Source: Hyphomicrobium sp. CS1BSMeth3 (GTDB taxonomy: Bacteria; Pseudomonadota; Alphaproteobacteria; Rhizobiales; Hyphomicrobiaceae). Taken from it: a stretch of DNA of 64,000 nt. The stretch spans positions 248,001-312,000 of the forward strand of contig NZ_FPEI01000005.1 in the NCBI RefSeq assembly GCF_900117415.1. Reading direction: 5' to 3'. The translations under genes and the position numbers were made by a program. This document shows positions 10,152-19,480 of the stretch, piece after piece. Positions within the stretch are counted from its first letter, which is position 1, and each line of letters begins with the position of its first letter. The notes under the pieces were generated by a model. That model was not told where the DNA came from. It ran no database searches and was given only the letters and a program-made list of their open reading frames with translations.

Positions 10152-11063
10152 ATGAGCACGACCGAAGCCGCCAGCGAGCGCACCTCTTCCCTCGACGATC
10201 CGATTGCGCCGCTCGCGCGCAGCGGCATGTCACCCGCCGAAATCGTCGCTGCTGTCGCCGCGGATGCCGAGATTGCGACCACACCCTGCGGCGATGGACG
10301 CCTCGTCTGGCGCCGCTGGGGCCGCGGTCGCCCGCTCGTGCTCGCACACGGCGGCTCGGGCTCGTGGACGCACTGGATCAAGCAGATCCCCGTTCTCAAG
10401 CAGCACTACGAGGTCTGGGCCATCGACCTACCCGGCCTCGGCGACAGCGCGATGCCGGCGCACCCGCACACCCCGGAAAGCAGCGGCGAAGCCGTGGCCG
10501 CGGGGCTCAAATCGCTCATTCCGCGCGAGCGCCGTGCGCACGTCGTCGCCTTCTCGTTCGGCGCGCATGTCTCGACGCACGCCATGGTCCGCCTCGGCGA
10601 CTGGGTCTCGGACTTCACGATCACGGGCTGCGCCGCGCTCGGCTTCAAGCAGGGGCCCGGCATCGAGTTCCCGAAGGAGCGGAGCGGCATGAGCGAGGAG
10701 GAGCGCATGGGCGTTCACCGCGGCCTCCTCGAGATCCTCATGTTCAAGGAGAACGACCGCATCGACCCGCTCGCGATCTACCTGCAGTCGGAGAACATCC
10801 GCCGCGCCCGTTTCCGCTCGCGGCCCTTCGCCCGCACGGACGAGATCCGCGTGAAACTGCCCGAGGTCGTGGTGCCTGTTCGCGCGATCTGGGGCGCCGA
10901 GGACCAGACGGCGTGGCCGTCCGTCGAGGCGCGCTATGATGCCCTGCGCGACGGCCATCCCGAGCTCGTCACGCGCACCGTGCCCGATGCCGGACACTGG
11001 GTCATGTACGAGCAGCCGGCGGCCTATACGGCGGCGCTGCTGGAGGTTTTGGCCCTCGAGTGA
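10152..11063 (+). CDS. Alpha/beta hydrolase
   Basis: Second hydrolase of the pair. Motifs: LAHGGSGSWTHW (oxyanion loop, about 65-76), DLPGLGDS, nucleophile elbow AFSFGAH with Ser at residue 135, an acid in WGAEDQTAW and His in AGHWVMYEQP. A 45-residue N-terminal extension precedes the core and lacks a signal peptide, so the enzyme is cytoplasmic. GGAGAC lies just before the ATG. It resembles 2-hydroxymuconate-semialdehyde-hydrolase-like C-C hydrolases in general shape, but no pathway genes surround it and the substrate is unknown. Confidence 0.87.
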   Translation: MSTTEAASERTSSLDDPIAPLARSGMSPAEIVAAVAADAEIATTPCGDGRLVWRRWGRGRPLVLAHGGSGSWTHWIKQIPVLKQHYEVWAIDLPGLGDSAMPAHPHTPESSGEAVAAGLKSLIPRERRAHVVAFSFGAHVSTHAMVRLGDWVSDFTITGCAALGFKQGPGIEFPKERSGMSEEERMGVHRGLLEILMFKENDRIDPLAIYLQSENIRRARFRSRPFARTDEIRVKLPEVVVPVRAIWGAEDQTAWPSVEARYDALRDGHPELVTRTVPDAGHWVMYEQPAAYTAALLEVLALE

Positions 11064-11247
11064 GGGCCTGATCAGCGCCGTCTCGGGTCGCAGTGTTCGG
11101 AGGCCGTGCGGGCCACTCAATATTCGACGCCCGAACGCCCCCGGGACTTGCAAAGGGCGGGGCGGTCTGATACCCACCTGCGGCGAACGAGGAGGGGGTG
11201 GCCGCCGCGCGAAAGCCGGGCCGGCTGATTTCGTCCTTGGTTCCCAT

Positions 11248-11333
11248 GCGGTCGTGGCGGAATTGGTAGACGCACTACCTTGAGGTGGTAGCGCTCACAA
11301 GGCGTGGAGGTTCGAGTCCTCTCGACCGCACCA
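11248..11333 (+). tRNA. tRNA-Leu(GAG)
   Basis: An 86-nt cloverleaf with acceptor stem GCGGTCG/CGACCGC, D-arm with TTGGTAGAC, anticodon stem CTACC/GGTAG around loop TTGAGGT (anticodon GAG, decoding CUC/CUU), a class II variable arm, T-arm GGTTCGAGTCC and an encoded CCA end. All stems pair well. Confidence 0.96.
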
Positions 11334-11782
11334 TATTGAAATCACTCAGCCTTTGAGAATTATATTGGGCGGCGCCGGATTGCGGCTGCCGCCCTTCTTA
11401 GGTCACGCACGTGACTTGAGCCCATTCATGTAGGCGCCGAGCCTCCGAAACGGCGGTTTGGCCGCGACGACATCGCGGAGCGCCGGCCTGAAACCTGGCG
11501 TGCGCCCGCTCCTCGTCCCGCCGTCCGTCGTGCCTCGGGGTGTCCGCTGCGCCTCGCGCAGGCCGATCTCCAGCCAGCCTGGGCACGTGCTCATGCAAAC
11601 GCAGCACACCCACGAAAAAACCTGTTCGATCTCCGCCCCCCGGGGCCGAGACGATGTTGACAGAGCTTGCTGCCTCAAAAAGGGTACGGATCGAACATCG
11701 CAACCTTAGATTGCGATGCAGAGGCCGAGATCGGGCGGGACGGCCGTTGGGCCTGATCGTTCGACGAGTGAGTGGGGGTGTT
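11334..11782. other. Intergenic region between tRNA-Leu and glycosyltransferase gene
   Basis: About 450 bp without a convincing gene. The only structure seen is an inverted repeat CATCGCAA-N7-TTGCGATG (11696-11718), 65 bp before the probable start of the next gene, which could be an operator or a hairpin. The weak reading frames here have no recognisable motifs. Confidence 0.4.
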
Positions 11783-14101
11783 ATGCAGCATAGGGTTTTG
11801 GAGAGCACGAATTCATTCGCTCGCACGGAAATCCGCGAGCCAGTTGCTCCGCGATTGACGACAATCGTTCCGATTGGAACATCCGATTTCTCTTTCTACC
11901 GCCCTCGCCTCGAAGTCCGCAGCAAATGCGATCTCGGGGGAATTGAAACGATACTGGTGGACGACTGCTCGCCGCCTTCGGTCGCGGAGGAGATCAAGGC
12001 ATTCTGTGCGGACAAAGGATTTCGCTACCTATCGACCGGCAGCAAAGAGTCCAATTTCTCGCTGTCCCGCGCCCGAAATGCCGGCATCTTCGCGGCGACG
12101 AGCGATTGGCTGTTCTTCGAGGATGCTGACGTTGTGTATCCAGCCTCGACATTGCAGCGGTTGACACAAGAGATTGAGCTACTCGCCGACACGCCTTTCA
12201 ACTTCGTGTCCATGCCGACGATATATCTTGCCGAGGGGCCCTCAGAGAGCATCCTTGCCGCCGGCTTTCTATCGGAGCGCAAAGCCGCGAGCCTCGTATC
12301 GAAAATGCTCGTCGAATCGCCATTGGTCGATCCTAAGGGAAGCCATATCGAGCACTTTGTTCCCGCATCAGCGCTGATCCTCGTTCGCAAAAAGACGGCA
12401 ATCGACGTCGGAGCGTACGACGAGGCATTCGGTAGTTGGGGCGGAGAGGACAGAGATTTCATTTACAGGCTTCTTCACGCCAATCCCCTGCTGGATCGAC
12501 CGCCGTCGTTCTATGCGACCATCAACACCAACATGAATAAGATCAATGAGTACAAAGGGTGGCGCTCACTCTTTCGCATTCATGGCGACTACCTGGCGGC
12601 CAAAGGGCTCTATGCGTTTCACCTTCATCACCCCCCGCAGCAATGGAAGAGTCTCGCAAGCACCAAGACCAACTTTGATCTGGCTGCCCAGAAAGCAGCC
12701 GATATCGCAAAATCGAACCTCGCCATTCCCTACACAAATCCAGACGCTCCTCCGGATATTATCCTGGGCCTGAACCCCCATACTGCGAACCCTCAGGTCT
12801 ATTCAGCGCTCAAGAACCCGTGCGTTGTGCCGGAGAACGGCTCCGTTCCGCCGGCTGAATTCGCGCGCTCGCTCATCGAGAGATCCCCTGCGCGCGTCAT
12901 TTTCTGGAATCCCTACGGAACGGAGTGGCGGCTTGCCGTCTACCGCGAGTTGGAGCGCCAGGGCGTGAAGACGATCGTCTGCGAGCGCGGCGCGCTGCCT
13001 CAGACACTCTATTTCGACGAGACGCTATCCATCACCAGCCCCAGCTACGACGAATCCAAATGGGACAGACCCAACACGGATGAGGAAGAGGAAGCGGTCG
13101 CCGCATACATCGATGAGTTGCGCTTCGGCGATGCGGCGCTCGAAAGGCAAAGCGATAGAATTGGCGCTTCCTTGCTCCGTAACTCACTTGGCATCCAACC
13201 CACGATCAAGGTGCTGTTCGCGCCCCTTCAGCTCGAAACCGATACAGTAACGGTGCACTTCTCCAAACCGGGACACTCGTATCAGGATTTCGTCCGAAAT
13301 CTGCGTCAGCTATCTCTTCGCCTTCCGACAGGCTGGGTTCTCGCCTACAAAAATCATCCGCTCAGTTTGACAAAAGCAGAAATGCCGAGCGCCATCTGCC
13401 TCGACAAATACCATATAAATGATGCGCTGGAAGCGTGCGATGCCGTAGCCGTGTTCAACTCAGGGACCGGGCTTCTCTCCATGGCGTTCGAGAAACCGAC
13501 ATATTATTTCGGCCAGACCTTCTACGGCATTGATAATGTCAACGAGCCATTTATCTCACTACCTCAGATGCGGCAGTCCCTCAAAGATCTTCCGATTGTC
13601 GATAATACAAAAGTCCGTCGCTTCTACCGCTACCTCACGAAGGAATTCTATTGCTTCGCCGATTGGAAGGTAGAAAGGAAACAGGCACAGAACGGAAAAG
13701 CGCTCGTCGCAAAGGTCAATTATCTTTATTATCACAATATCCGCATCCCCGGCCGCCCGCCGATCAGCTTTCCGCCGCCCACGCGATTGTCTCGGGATTC
13801 CATTCTTATGGACCGGTACAGGGCCGCGCCATCAACAACTTCTCCTGCGGGCGCCGTAGTTCCCGTGCCCGCACCTCCCAAAAAGAAAGCGAACGTAAGC
13901 CCGAATGCCAGCGCACTAAATTGGGGCCGGTTTCGAAAATCAATTCACGGCGCGGCAATCCTCGCACTCAGCAGCTCTCTCAACGAACGCGACCGCCAGC
14001 GGCTCGCGGCCGATCCCGTCGACTTCTTCAAAAAGGCCAAGTGGGGGCCCAATCGCCTATTTGGCCGCCTTCTGCTCGACCGATCGCAGAGGCCATACTA
14101 G
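11783..14101 (+). CDS. Two-domain glycosyltransferase: GT2-type domain plus capsule (Kps)-type domain
   Basis: The N-terminal half is a GT-A fold: a TTIVPIG start strand, LVDDCSPPS, SLSRARNAGIFAA, FFEDADVVYP (DxD-like) and GSWGGEDRDFIYRL, as in galactosyltransferase/chondroitin-synthase-like GT2 enzymes. The C-terminal half (VIFWNPYGTEWRL, then FAPLQLETDTV, YKNHPLS, VAVFNSGTGLLSMAF, YFGQTFY) resembles capsule polysaccharide KpsC/KpsS-type proteins (PF05159). The ATG at 11783 is preceded by GGGGG and gives 772 residues. An upstream GTG at 11540 would add 81 residues of unlikely composition. Probably a cytoplasmic enzyme building a surface polysaccharide. No other capsule genes are adjacent. 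Confidence 0.8.
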   Translation: MQHRVLESTNSFARTEIREPVAPRLTTIVPIGTSDFSFYRPRLEVRSKCDLGGIETILVDDCSPPSVAEEIKAFCADKGFRYLSTGSKESNFSLSRARNAGIFAATSDWLFFEDADVVYPASTLQRLTQEIELLADTPFNFVSMPTIYLAEGPSESILAAGFLSERKAASLVSKMLVESPLVDPKGSHIEHFVPASALILVRKKTAIDVGAYDEAFGSWGGEDRDFIYRLLHANPLLDRPPSFYATINTNMNKINEYKGWRSLFRIHGDYLAAKGLYAFHLHHPPQQWKSLASTKTNFDLAAQKAADIAKSNLAIPYTNPDAPPDIILGLNPHTANPQVYSALKNPCVVPENGSVPPAEFARSLIERSPARVIFWNPYGTEWRLAVYRELERQGVKTIVCERGALPQTLYFDETLSITSPSYDESKWDRPNTDEEEEAVAAYIDELRFGDAALERQSDRIGASLLRNSLGIQPTIKVLFAPLQLETDTVTVHFSKPGHSYQDFVRNLRQLSLRLPTGWVLAYKNHPLSLTKAEMPSAICLDKYHINDALEACDAVAVFNSGTGLLSMAFEKPTYYFGQTFYGIDNVNEPFISLPQMRQSLKDLPIVDNTKVRRFYRYLTKEFYCFADWKVERKQAQNGKALVAKVNYLYYHNIRIPGRPPISFPPPTRLSRDSILMDRYRAAPSTTSPAGAVVPVPAPPKKKANVSPNASALNWGRFRKSIHGAAILALSSSLNERDRQRLAADPVDFFKKAKWGPNRLFGRLLLDRSQRPY

Positions 14102-14249
14102 GGCCCGCACACGCGGTAGTTCCATTGAGGGCCAACTACTCTGCGGCCCTCACATAGGGTTTCGCGCGCCGCACAGGGGCAATGGGCCTGAGACTTTCGC
14201 CAGCGGACGAATGTTACTTCTGCGGGGATCGAACCGCGGGAGCGAGCGC

Positions 14250-14519
14250 ATGCGAAGCAGTGTCTTGATTGGCTTGGCGATCACGTGCATGGCCGACGCC
14301 GCGCAGGCCGCCTCATCAGCAGACCGATCCGGCACCCGCCATCGCATCTACTGCAACAATGGTGGGTGCTACGACATGCGCATGTCTCGCTACGTCGACA
14401 AGTCGGATGTGTTCAGGTCATCGTTTGCGCCCGAATTCTCTTACGCCATCAGCATCCGCCCGATGTCGACCTCTCACCCATCAAGCCGACGGCCTCAGCG
14501 CGGGCATCGACACCGCTAG
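14250..14519 (+). CDS. Small putative secreted protein, unknown function
   Basis: An 89-residue frame with a signal-peptide-like start (MRSSVLIGLAITCMADAAQA, then A), two cysteines in CNNGGC and a basic C-terminus. GGGAGCG precedes the ATG. No family is recognised, and the last 25 residues (Ser/Arg/His-rich) look unconstrained, so it may be a chance frame or a decayed gene. Confidence 0.35.
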   Translation: MRSSVLIGLAITCMADAAQAASSADRSGTRHRIYCNNGGCYDMRMSRYVDKSDVFRSSFAPEFSYAISIRPMSTSHPSSRRPQRGHRHR

Positions 14520-14561
14520 AGATCCGCAGCCGATCCGAAGTCGCGCGGTCGAGCCGGATCA

Positions 14562-15404
14562 ATGCTATGGGAGTCCCCGAGATCGTCGATCACGCCACAG
14601 CGGAGTGCCGGCTTGCGCGCGCAGAAAGACAATTGGGGTTCTGAAGCCCGCATCGGCATGTTCATCGTCGGCAACGAGGCGGTGCCGGAAGCTGAGTGGT
14701 GGGCCATGCTTCCACCGAACGTTTCGGTTCACGCCGCCCGCGTGACGGCACGTGCGCCATGGGCGCGCTGGCGCGAAGACGGGACGAGCGTCGATCTCGA
14801 AATCGACGTGGCCCGAGGGTGCCAGCAATTCGGCGCCATGCGCCTTTCCGCCGTCACGATCGGCCACACGTCCAGCAGCATCGTCGGCGGAAAGGGCTGG
14901 GACGAAGCCGCGGTCGTCGCCCTCTCCGATGCCCTCGGCTCGGGGCCGGTCGTCACGACCAACGGTCTCGATAGCCTCGCGGCATTGCGCGCGTCCGGCG
15001 TGCGACGGCCGTTCCTCGTTCTGCCACCCTGGTTCGGCGATGAGACAGTCAGCGCGGGCGTCCGCTACTACACCGATCACGGTTTCGAGCCGGCGGCGCA
15101 CCTGCGCTATGATCCAGGCCCCAGGTGGCGCCACCTCCCGCCCGGCGAGCTCTATCCGCGCGGCATGGGCTTCGAGCAGGAGATCGAGCCGCTCTACGCA
15201 CAGATCAAAGCCGGCTGTCCCGACGGCGCGGACGGCGTCCTGATCGCCGGAACTGGTTTTCGGTGCGTGGCCATCCTCGAAGCCCTCGAGCAGAATCTCC
15301 AGCGCCCGGTGCTTTCGGCCAACCAGGCGAGCCTCTGGCACTGCCTCAAACTCGCCGGCGTGCGCACGAAGATCTCGGGATACGGAAATCTCTTCGCGCT
15401 GTGA
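14562..15404 (+). CDS. Asp/Glu racemase-superfamily, maleate isomerase / arylmalonate decarboxylase-like protein
   Basis: The fold signature of this superfamily is visible: an RIGMFIVGNE start strand, PPNVSVHAARV, a first active-site loop (IGHTSSS, about 100-106), DEAAVVALSDAL, and a second loop (IAGTGFRC, about 228-235) followed by ILEALEQNLQRPVLSANQASLWH, which is nearly diagnostic. Maleate isomerases use a Cys at each loop. Here the first is His102 and the second Gly230, so the usual two-cysteine chemistry is not possible as aligned. Cys235 lies five residues after the second site. It precedes a TRAP transporter, which often serves carboxylate uptake. The start is uncertain, because the conserved region begins near residue 24. 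Confidence 0.72.
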   Translation: MLWESPRSSITPQRSAGLRAQKDNWGSEARIGMFIVGNEAVPEAEWWAMLPPNVSVHAARVTARAPWARWREDGTSVDLEIDVARGCQQFGAMRLSAVTIGHTSSSIVGGKGWDEAAVVALSDALGSGPVVTTNGLDSLAALRASGVRRPFLVLPPWFGDETVSAGVRYYTDHGFEPAAHLRYDPGPRWRHLPPGELYPRGMGFEQEIEPLYAQIKAGCPDGADGVLIAGTGFRCVAILEALEQNLQRPVLSANQASLWHCLKLAGVRTKISGYGNLFAL

Positions 15405-15655
15405 GCACCATCTGCGCCGCGCGCCCCATGTGGATCGCAGAGCACGCCGCCTGAGCCGCGACGATGCGGTGCTCAAGCTGCGTTGCATGTACGGGTGGCC
15501 CGCATTTGCGTTGTTGCAACGAGCGGGGTTGCCTCAGTAAAACTCAATAGGCAGAGAATAGTACTATGGTCGTCTACCTGGCCGCCCCGCTGGCAGGCTC
15601 GGTGGGCGGCTGGCTGCTGATTTCTCAGAAGACTCAACCCTTTGGGAGGAAGAAT

Positions 15656-16606
15656 ATGCGTATTACTCACGTGGCCGCGGCCGCGATCTTCTGCGCGCTC
15701 GGCTTCGGTGGGGCGGCCAATGCCGCCGAGGTCCGCCTGATGACGGGCCCGCAGGCCGGTTTCTGGGTGCCGCTCGGCGGCCAGCTCAAGGATGCCTGGG
15801 AGAAGGCGGTCCCGGACCTCAAGATCCAGTCCCTGCCGGGCGCCGGCATCGCCAACATCCGCGCCATTCAGGAAGGCAAGGCCGAAATCGGGTTCGGCAA
15901 CACGATCACGACGGCCGATGCCGTCGCCGGCACCGGCGAAGCTCCGCTCGACAAGAAGCACGACAAGATCTGCAACGTCGCGACGCTCTATCCGCAGTAC
16001 TTCCAGATGGTCGCGAACGCCGATGCGGGCGTGAACACGCTGAAGGAGGTCAAGGGCAAGGGCTTCGCCACGCAGGTGAAGGGCAACACCGGCGAGCTGA
16101 TCGCGCGCCATGTGCTCCGCGTCACGGGCTACACCTACAACGACGTCAAGGCGAGCTTCACCAACAGCTACACCGACAGCGTCGAGCAGATGAAAGACAA
16201 CCGTATGCACGTGTTCGCGCTCGGCACCGGCATTCCGGCGAGCTCGATCATGGACCTCGCCTCGGCACGCGATATCAAGCTGATCGACATGGCCGAGATC
16301 TACGAGCCCATGCGGAAGATCAACCCTGCCTACAAGCTCGTCACCATCCCCAAGGGCACCTATCCGAAGCAGGATAAGGACGTGCAGGTGATCGGCTACT
16401 ACACCCACGTGGTCGCTGCCTGCTCGCTGCCTGAGGACACCGTCTACAAGATGACGGCCGCGGTGCTCGGCGCGAAGGACGCGATGTCGACGATCTATAA
16501 GGAAATCACCAAGCTGACGCCCGAGATCATGGCGCAGGACATCGGCGTGAAGTTCCACCCCGGTGCCGCCAAGTGGTACAAAGAAAAGGGCATTGCAGTT
16601 AAGTAA
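15656..16606 (+). CDS. TRAP transporter solute-binding protein, TAXI family
   Basis: Periplasmic receptor of a TAXI-type TRAP transporter. It has a clear Sec signal peptide (MRITHVAAAAIFCALGFGGAANA, cleaved before AEV) and the family core EVRLMTGPQAGFWVPLGGQL, IGFGNTITTADAV and GIPASSIMDLA. The ATG at 15656 has an excellent GGGAGGA ribosome binding site. At 316 residues it is of family length. The permease follows after 90 bp that contain a strong hairpin. Ligands of TAXI receptors are poorly known (glutamate or other small acids in a few cases). Confidence 0.93.
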   Translation: MRITHVAAAAIFCALGFGGAANAAEVRLMTGPQAGFWVPLGGQLKDAWEKAVPDLKIQSLPGAGIANIRAIQEGKAEIGFGNTITTADAVAGTGEAPLDKKHDKICNVATLYPQYFQMVANADAGVNTLKEVKGKGFATQVKGNTGELIARHVLRVTGYTYNDVKASFTNSYTDSVEQMKDNRMHVFALGTGIPASSIMDLASARDIKLIDMAEIYEPMRKINPAYKLVTIPKGTYPKQDKDVQVIGYYTHVVAACSLPEDTVYKMTAAVLGAKDAMSTIYKEITKLTPEIMAQDIGVKFHPGAAKWYKEKGIAVK

Positions 16607-16626
16607 GCTCACGCAAGGTGAGTTCT

Positions 16627-16651
16627 CCGGGGCGGCCGCAAGCCGCCCCGG
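16627..16651 (+). terminator. Hairpin between TRAP receptor and permease genes
   Basis: A perfect 10-bp GC stem CCGGGGCGGC/GCCGCCCCGG with loop CGCAA. No T-run follows, so it is probably a transcript stabiliser or partial terminator that keeps receptor mRNA in excess of permease mRNA, rather than a full stop. Confidence 0.6.
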
Positions 16652-16696
16652 TTGCGTAAATGCACACAAAGAAGACCCTCGGGCGGGAAACACCAA

Positions 16697-18841
16697 ATGA
16701 CCTCGAGCACGGCCGCGCGCAACTTGCCGCGCCAGCTGGCGGCAGCCGTCGCCCTCGCGATGGCGCTCTACCATATCTACGTCATCATCCCGCCCATGGA
16801 CTTCATCTCACCCTCGCTGCGTGAGGTGTTCCGCGGGCCGCCGACGGACTACATCTTCCGGGCCATTCACCTTCTCTTCGCGCTCGTCCTGACGTTCATG
16901 TACTACCGGCTGCGCTCGCCGACCGACGACGAGCTGTCGATGCTGCTGCCGGAGCAGCGGGCCGAGCTCGAGCGGAAGGCGCAATCGCCCTCGCTGATGG
17001 ATTACCTGCTGATCGCGGCCAGCATCGCCGCCGTCGGCTACATCTTCGTCTATTACGACTACATCATCGACCGCATCATCTACGTCGATGACATGACCTG
17101 GACGGATATCGTCCTCAGCGTCACGCTCATCGTGCTCGTACTCGAGGCCACCCGACGCGTGATCGGCCCGGCGCTGCCGCTGACCTGCTTGGCCTTCGGC
17201 ATCTACGCCTACTTCTTCACGCGCATCGAACCCATCCGCTTCATCGATCAGCTCTACCTCTCGACCGAAGGTATTTTCGGACAGCCGCTCGCGGTGTCCG
17301 CCTCCTACGTCATGATCTTCGTGCTGTTCGGCGCCTTCATGGAAAGAACCGGCACCGGCCAGCTCTTCATGGACTTCGCCATGGGCATCACGGGCCACAC
17401 GGCCGGCGGCCCTGGCAAAGTTTCGGTGGTCTCGTCCTCGCTCTTCGGGACGATTTCGGGGTCCGCCGTCGCAAACGTGATGGTCGATGGCCCTATTGCC
17501 ATTCCGCTCATGAAGCGCACCGGGTTCAGGGCGCACTTCGCGGCAGCCGTCGAAGCCGTGGCCTCGACAGGCGGACAGATCATGCCGCCGATCATGGGTG
17601 CAGCGGCGTTCGTGATGGCCGAGTTCCAGGGCGTGAGCTACCTGCAGGTCGTGGTCTGGGCGGCGATCCCCGCAATCCTCTACTATGTGTCGTGCTTTGC
17701 AGCCGTCCACTTCGAGGCAAAGCGGCAGGGCCTTCTCGGGGTGCCGCGCTCACAGCTTCCTGTGATGCGCGAAGTTCTCGTGTGCCGCGGTCATCTCTTC
17801 ATTCCCGTCTGCTCGATCCTGTTCGTCATGTACTCGGGCTACAGCGCGCCGCTGGCGGCATTGAGCGGAACATTGCTCTGCTTCCCCGTTGCGTGGTTCG
17901 GCCCCGTCGTGCTGCTCGTGCTGCCGGCACTCATGGTTATCTCCTATCTCGTGCCGAGCGTGCCGACGATCATTCCCGAGGTGTTCGGGTTGAACGCTCT
18001 GGTCGAAGCGGCCGTGCTCACCGGCATCATCCTGCTCTGGATGCGGGCCGTGCGCAGCAAGATCATTCTGCTGCCGATCGAGCTGCGGCCGATCATCGAC
18101 GCCTTGATCGACGGTGCCCGAAATACACTGCCCGTAGCGCTCGCCTGCGCGGCAGCCGGCATCATCATCGGCATTGTGATCCTGACCGGCCTCGGCATCA
18201 CCTTCACGCAGTGGGTGGTCGGGATCTCGCAGAACATCCTGATCCTGGCCCTGCTCCTGACGGCGATGGCCGGCATCGTCCTCGGCATGGGCATGCCGAC
18301 GACACCCGCCTACATCATCATGGTGGCCCTCATGGTGCCCGCCCTGGTGAAGCTCGGCGTCGTCACGCCGGCGGCACATATGTTCGCCTTCTACTTCGCC
18401 ATCCTCTCGGCCATCACGCCGCCGGTGGCGCTCGCCGTCTTTGCCGCCTCGGGCCTCGCCAAGTCCAATCTCTGGTCGACCGGATGGGCCGCGGTGAAGA
18501 TCGGCGCGGCGGGTTTCATCGTGCCCTTCATGTTCGTCTATGAGCCTGCGCTCCTGATGATCGGCGACTGGCCGTGGATCATTTGGCGATTGATCGTGTC
18601 ATGCGTCGGCATCGCGCTCCTCGCTGGCGGGCTCCACGGCTACTTCCTGAGATGGATGCCGAACTGGCAGCGCGCCGTCGCCATCATCGCGGCCTTCTCG
18701 CTCGTGGTTCCGCACATGATCGCCGACATCGTCGGTATCGGCTTGGCGGCGGGGCTCATCGCGCTCCAATACTACACCCAGCCGGAAGCGAAGCCGGCTT
18801 CAGTGGGCGCGGCCGCTGCGGACTCATCGCGAGAGAGCTAG
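16697..18841 (+). CDS. TRAP transporter fused permease (DctQ-DctM type)
   Basis: Inner-membrane permease in which the small 4-TM and large 12-TM TRAP subunits are one polypeptide, as is usual for TAXI systems (TIGR02123-like). Many TM helices are visible. Family motifs include GAFMERTGTGQLFMDFA, GGPGKVSVVSSSLFGTISGSAVANV, GGQIMPPIMGAAAFVMAEF and GMGMPTTPAYIIM. The start at 16697 gives 714 residues and a normal N-terminus. It forms an operon with the TAXI receptor. The gene ends in a hairpin (18857-18878) shared with the convergent gene. Confidence 0.93.
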   Translation: MTSSTAARNLPRQLAAAVALAMALYHIYVIIPPMDFISPSLREVFRGPPTDYIFRAIHLLFALVLTFMYYRLRSPTDDELSMLLPEQRAELERKAQSPSLMDYLLIAASIAAVGYIFVYYDYIIDRIIYVDDMTWTDIVLSVTLIVLVLEATRRVIGPALPLTCLAFGIYAYFFTRIEPIRFIDQLYLSTEGIFGQPLAVSASYVMIFVLFGAFMERTGTGQLFMDFAMGITGHTAGGPGKVSVVSSSLFGTISGSAVANVMVDGPIAIPLMKRTGFRAHFAAAVEAVASTGGQIMPPIMGAAAFVMAEFQGVSYLQVVVWAAIPAILYYVSCFAAVHFEAKRQGLLGVPRSQLPVMREVLVCRGHLFIPVCSILFVMYSGYSAPLAALSGTLLCFPVAWFGPVVLLVLPALMVISYLVPSVPTIIPEVFGLNALVEAAVLTGIILLWMRAVRSKIILLPIELRPIIDALIDGARNTLPVALACAAAGIIIGIVILTGLGITFTQWVVGISQNILILALLLTAMAGIVLGMGMPTTPAYIIMVALMVPALVKLGVVTPAAHMFAFYFAILSAITPPVALAVFAASGLAKSNLWSTGWAAVKIGAAGFIVPFMFVYEPALLMIGDWPWIIWRLIVSCVGIALLAGGLHGYFLRWMPNWQRAVAIIAAFSLVVPHMIADIVGIGLAAGLIALQYYTQPEAKPASVGAAAADSSRES

Positions 18842-18856
18842 GTCTGAGCAACAAGG

Positions 18857-18878
18857 CCGGCAGGCTCAGTCCTGCCGG
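18857..18878. terminator. Hairpin between convergent genes
   Basis: Stem CCGGCAGG/CCTGCCGG with loop CTCAGT. It lies 15 bp after the permease stop and overlaps the last codons of the convergent gene at 18866. Symmetric position suggests a bidirectional transcription stop, although T-runs are absent. Confidence 0.45.
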
Positions 18879-19480
18879 TCGAACTCCGCCGCAATCGCCG
18901 GCGCATCGAGCCGTTTCGTCAGCTCGTCGTGCACGTTGCACAGCGTCACCTTGAGGTAGCTCTTCAAGGTGGGGAAGTCCTGTCCGCGCAGGCTCTTGTG
19001 AATGGGCATCAGCGCGAAGTACGCCTCGGCGAACGGTTCAGGGATATCCATGGCGCGCTTTGGTGGATGGAGGCCGATGCGGTCGAGACTCTCGGTCAAC
19101 GACGCGCGCAGCTCGCGCCAAGTCGGCTCATCGAGCGCCGCCGGAACGTCCCAGCGGTCGAAAACCGAGAGCGTGAGGTCCGATACTCCCCTGACCACCG
19201 CCTGTCGCTCGAGGTTCGTCGTCTCCTGCAGCACGACGGTCGCGACCTCACCGACCATGGCGAGCCCGATCGGATAAGCGCGCCAACGTGCAACCTCGAC
19301 GGCGCGTTGGAAGCCTTCCTCACCGAAGAGCACCTTGGAGTAATGACCTGCGCGGGCGCGGGCATACTCGTAGATGCCCTTCTGCGCGACGAACGCAGCA
19401 TTTGCGTCGATGAACTCGGCGAGCTCGTCCCGCTTTCGTATCGGCGACGGACGCCGGAAGAGCTTCGTCAGGATGTTCAT
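18866..19480 (-). CDS. Conserved-looking hypothetical protein, mostly helical
   Basis: 204 residues, no signal peptide or membrane segment, no family recognised. The sequence is evenly charged and helix-prone (KRDELAEFIDANAAFVAQKGIYEYARARAG at the N-terminus; YLKVTLCNVHDELTKRL near the end), with codon usage like its neighbours, so it is likely a real cytoplasmic protein. It stands alone, convergent with the TRAP operon and divergent from the symporter operon. Confidence 0.7.
   Translation of the reverse strand: MNILTKLFRRPSPIRKRDELAEFIDANAAFVAQKGIYEYARARAGHYSKVLFGEEGFQRAVEVARWRAYPIGLAMVGEVATVVLQETTNLERQAVVRGVSDLTLSVFDRWDVPAALDEPTWRELRASLTESLDRIGLHPPKRAMDIPEPFAEAYFALMPIHKSLRGQDFPTLKSYLKVTLCNVHDELTKRLDAPAIAAEFDRQD

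Noticed and set aside
11398-11826. Minus-strand frame after tRNA-Leu as a possible integrase remnant
   Set aside because: No recombinase motif and no repeat of the tRNA 3' end nearby was seen; not supported.
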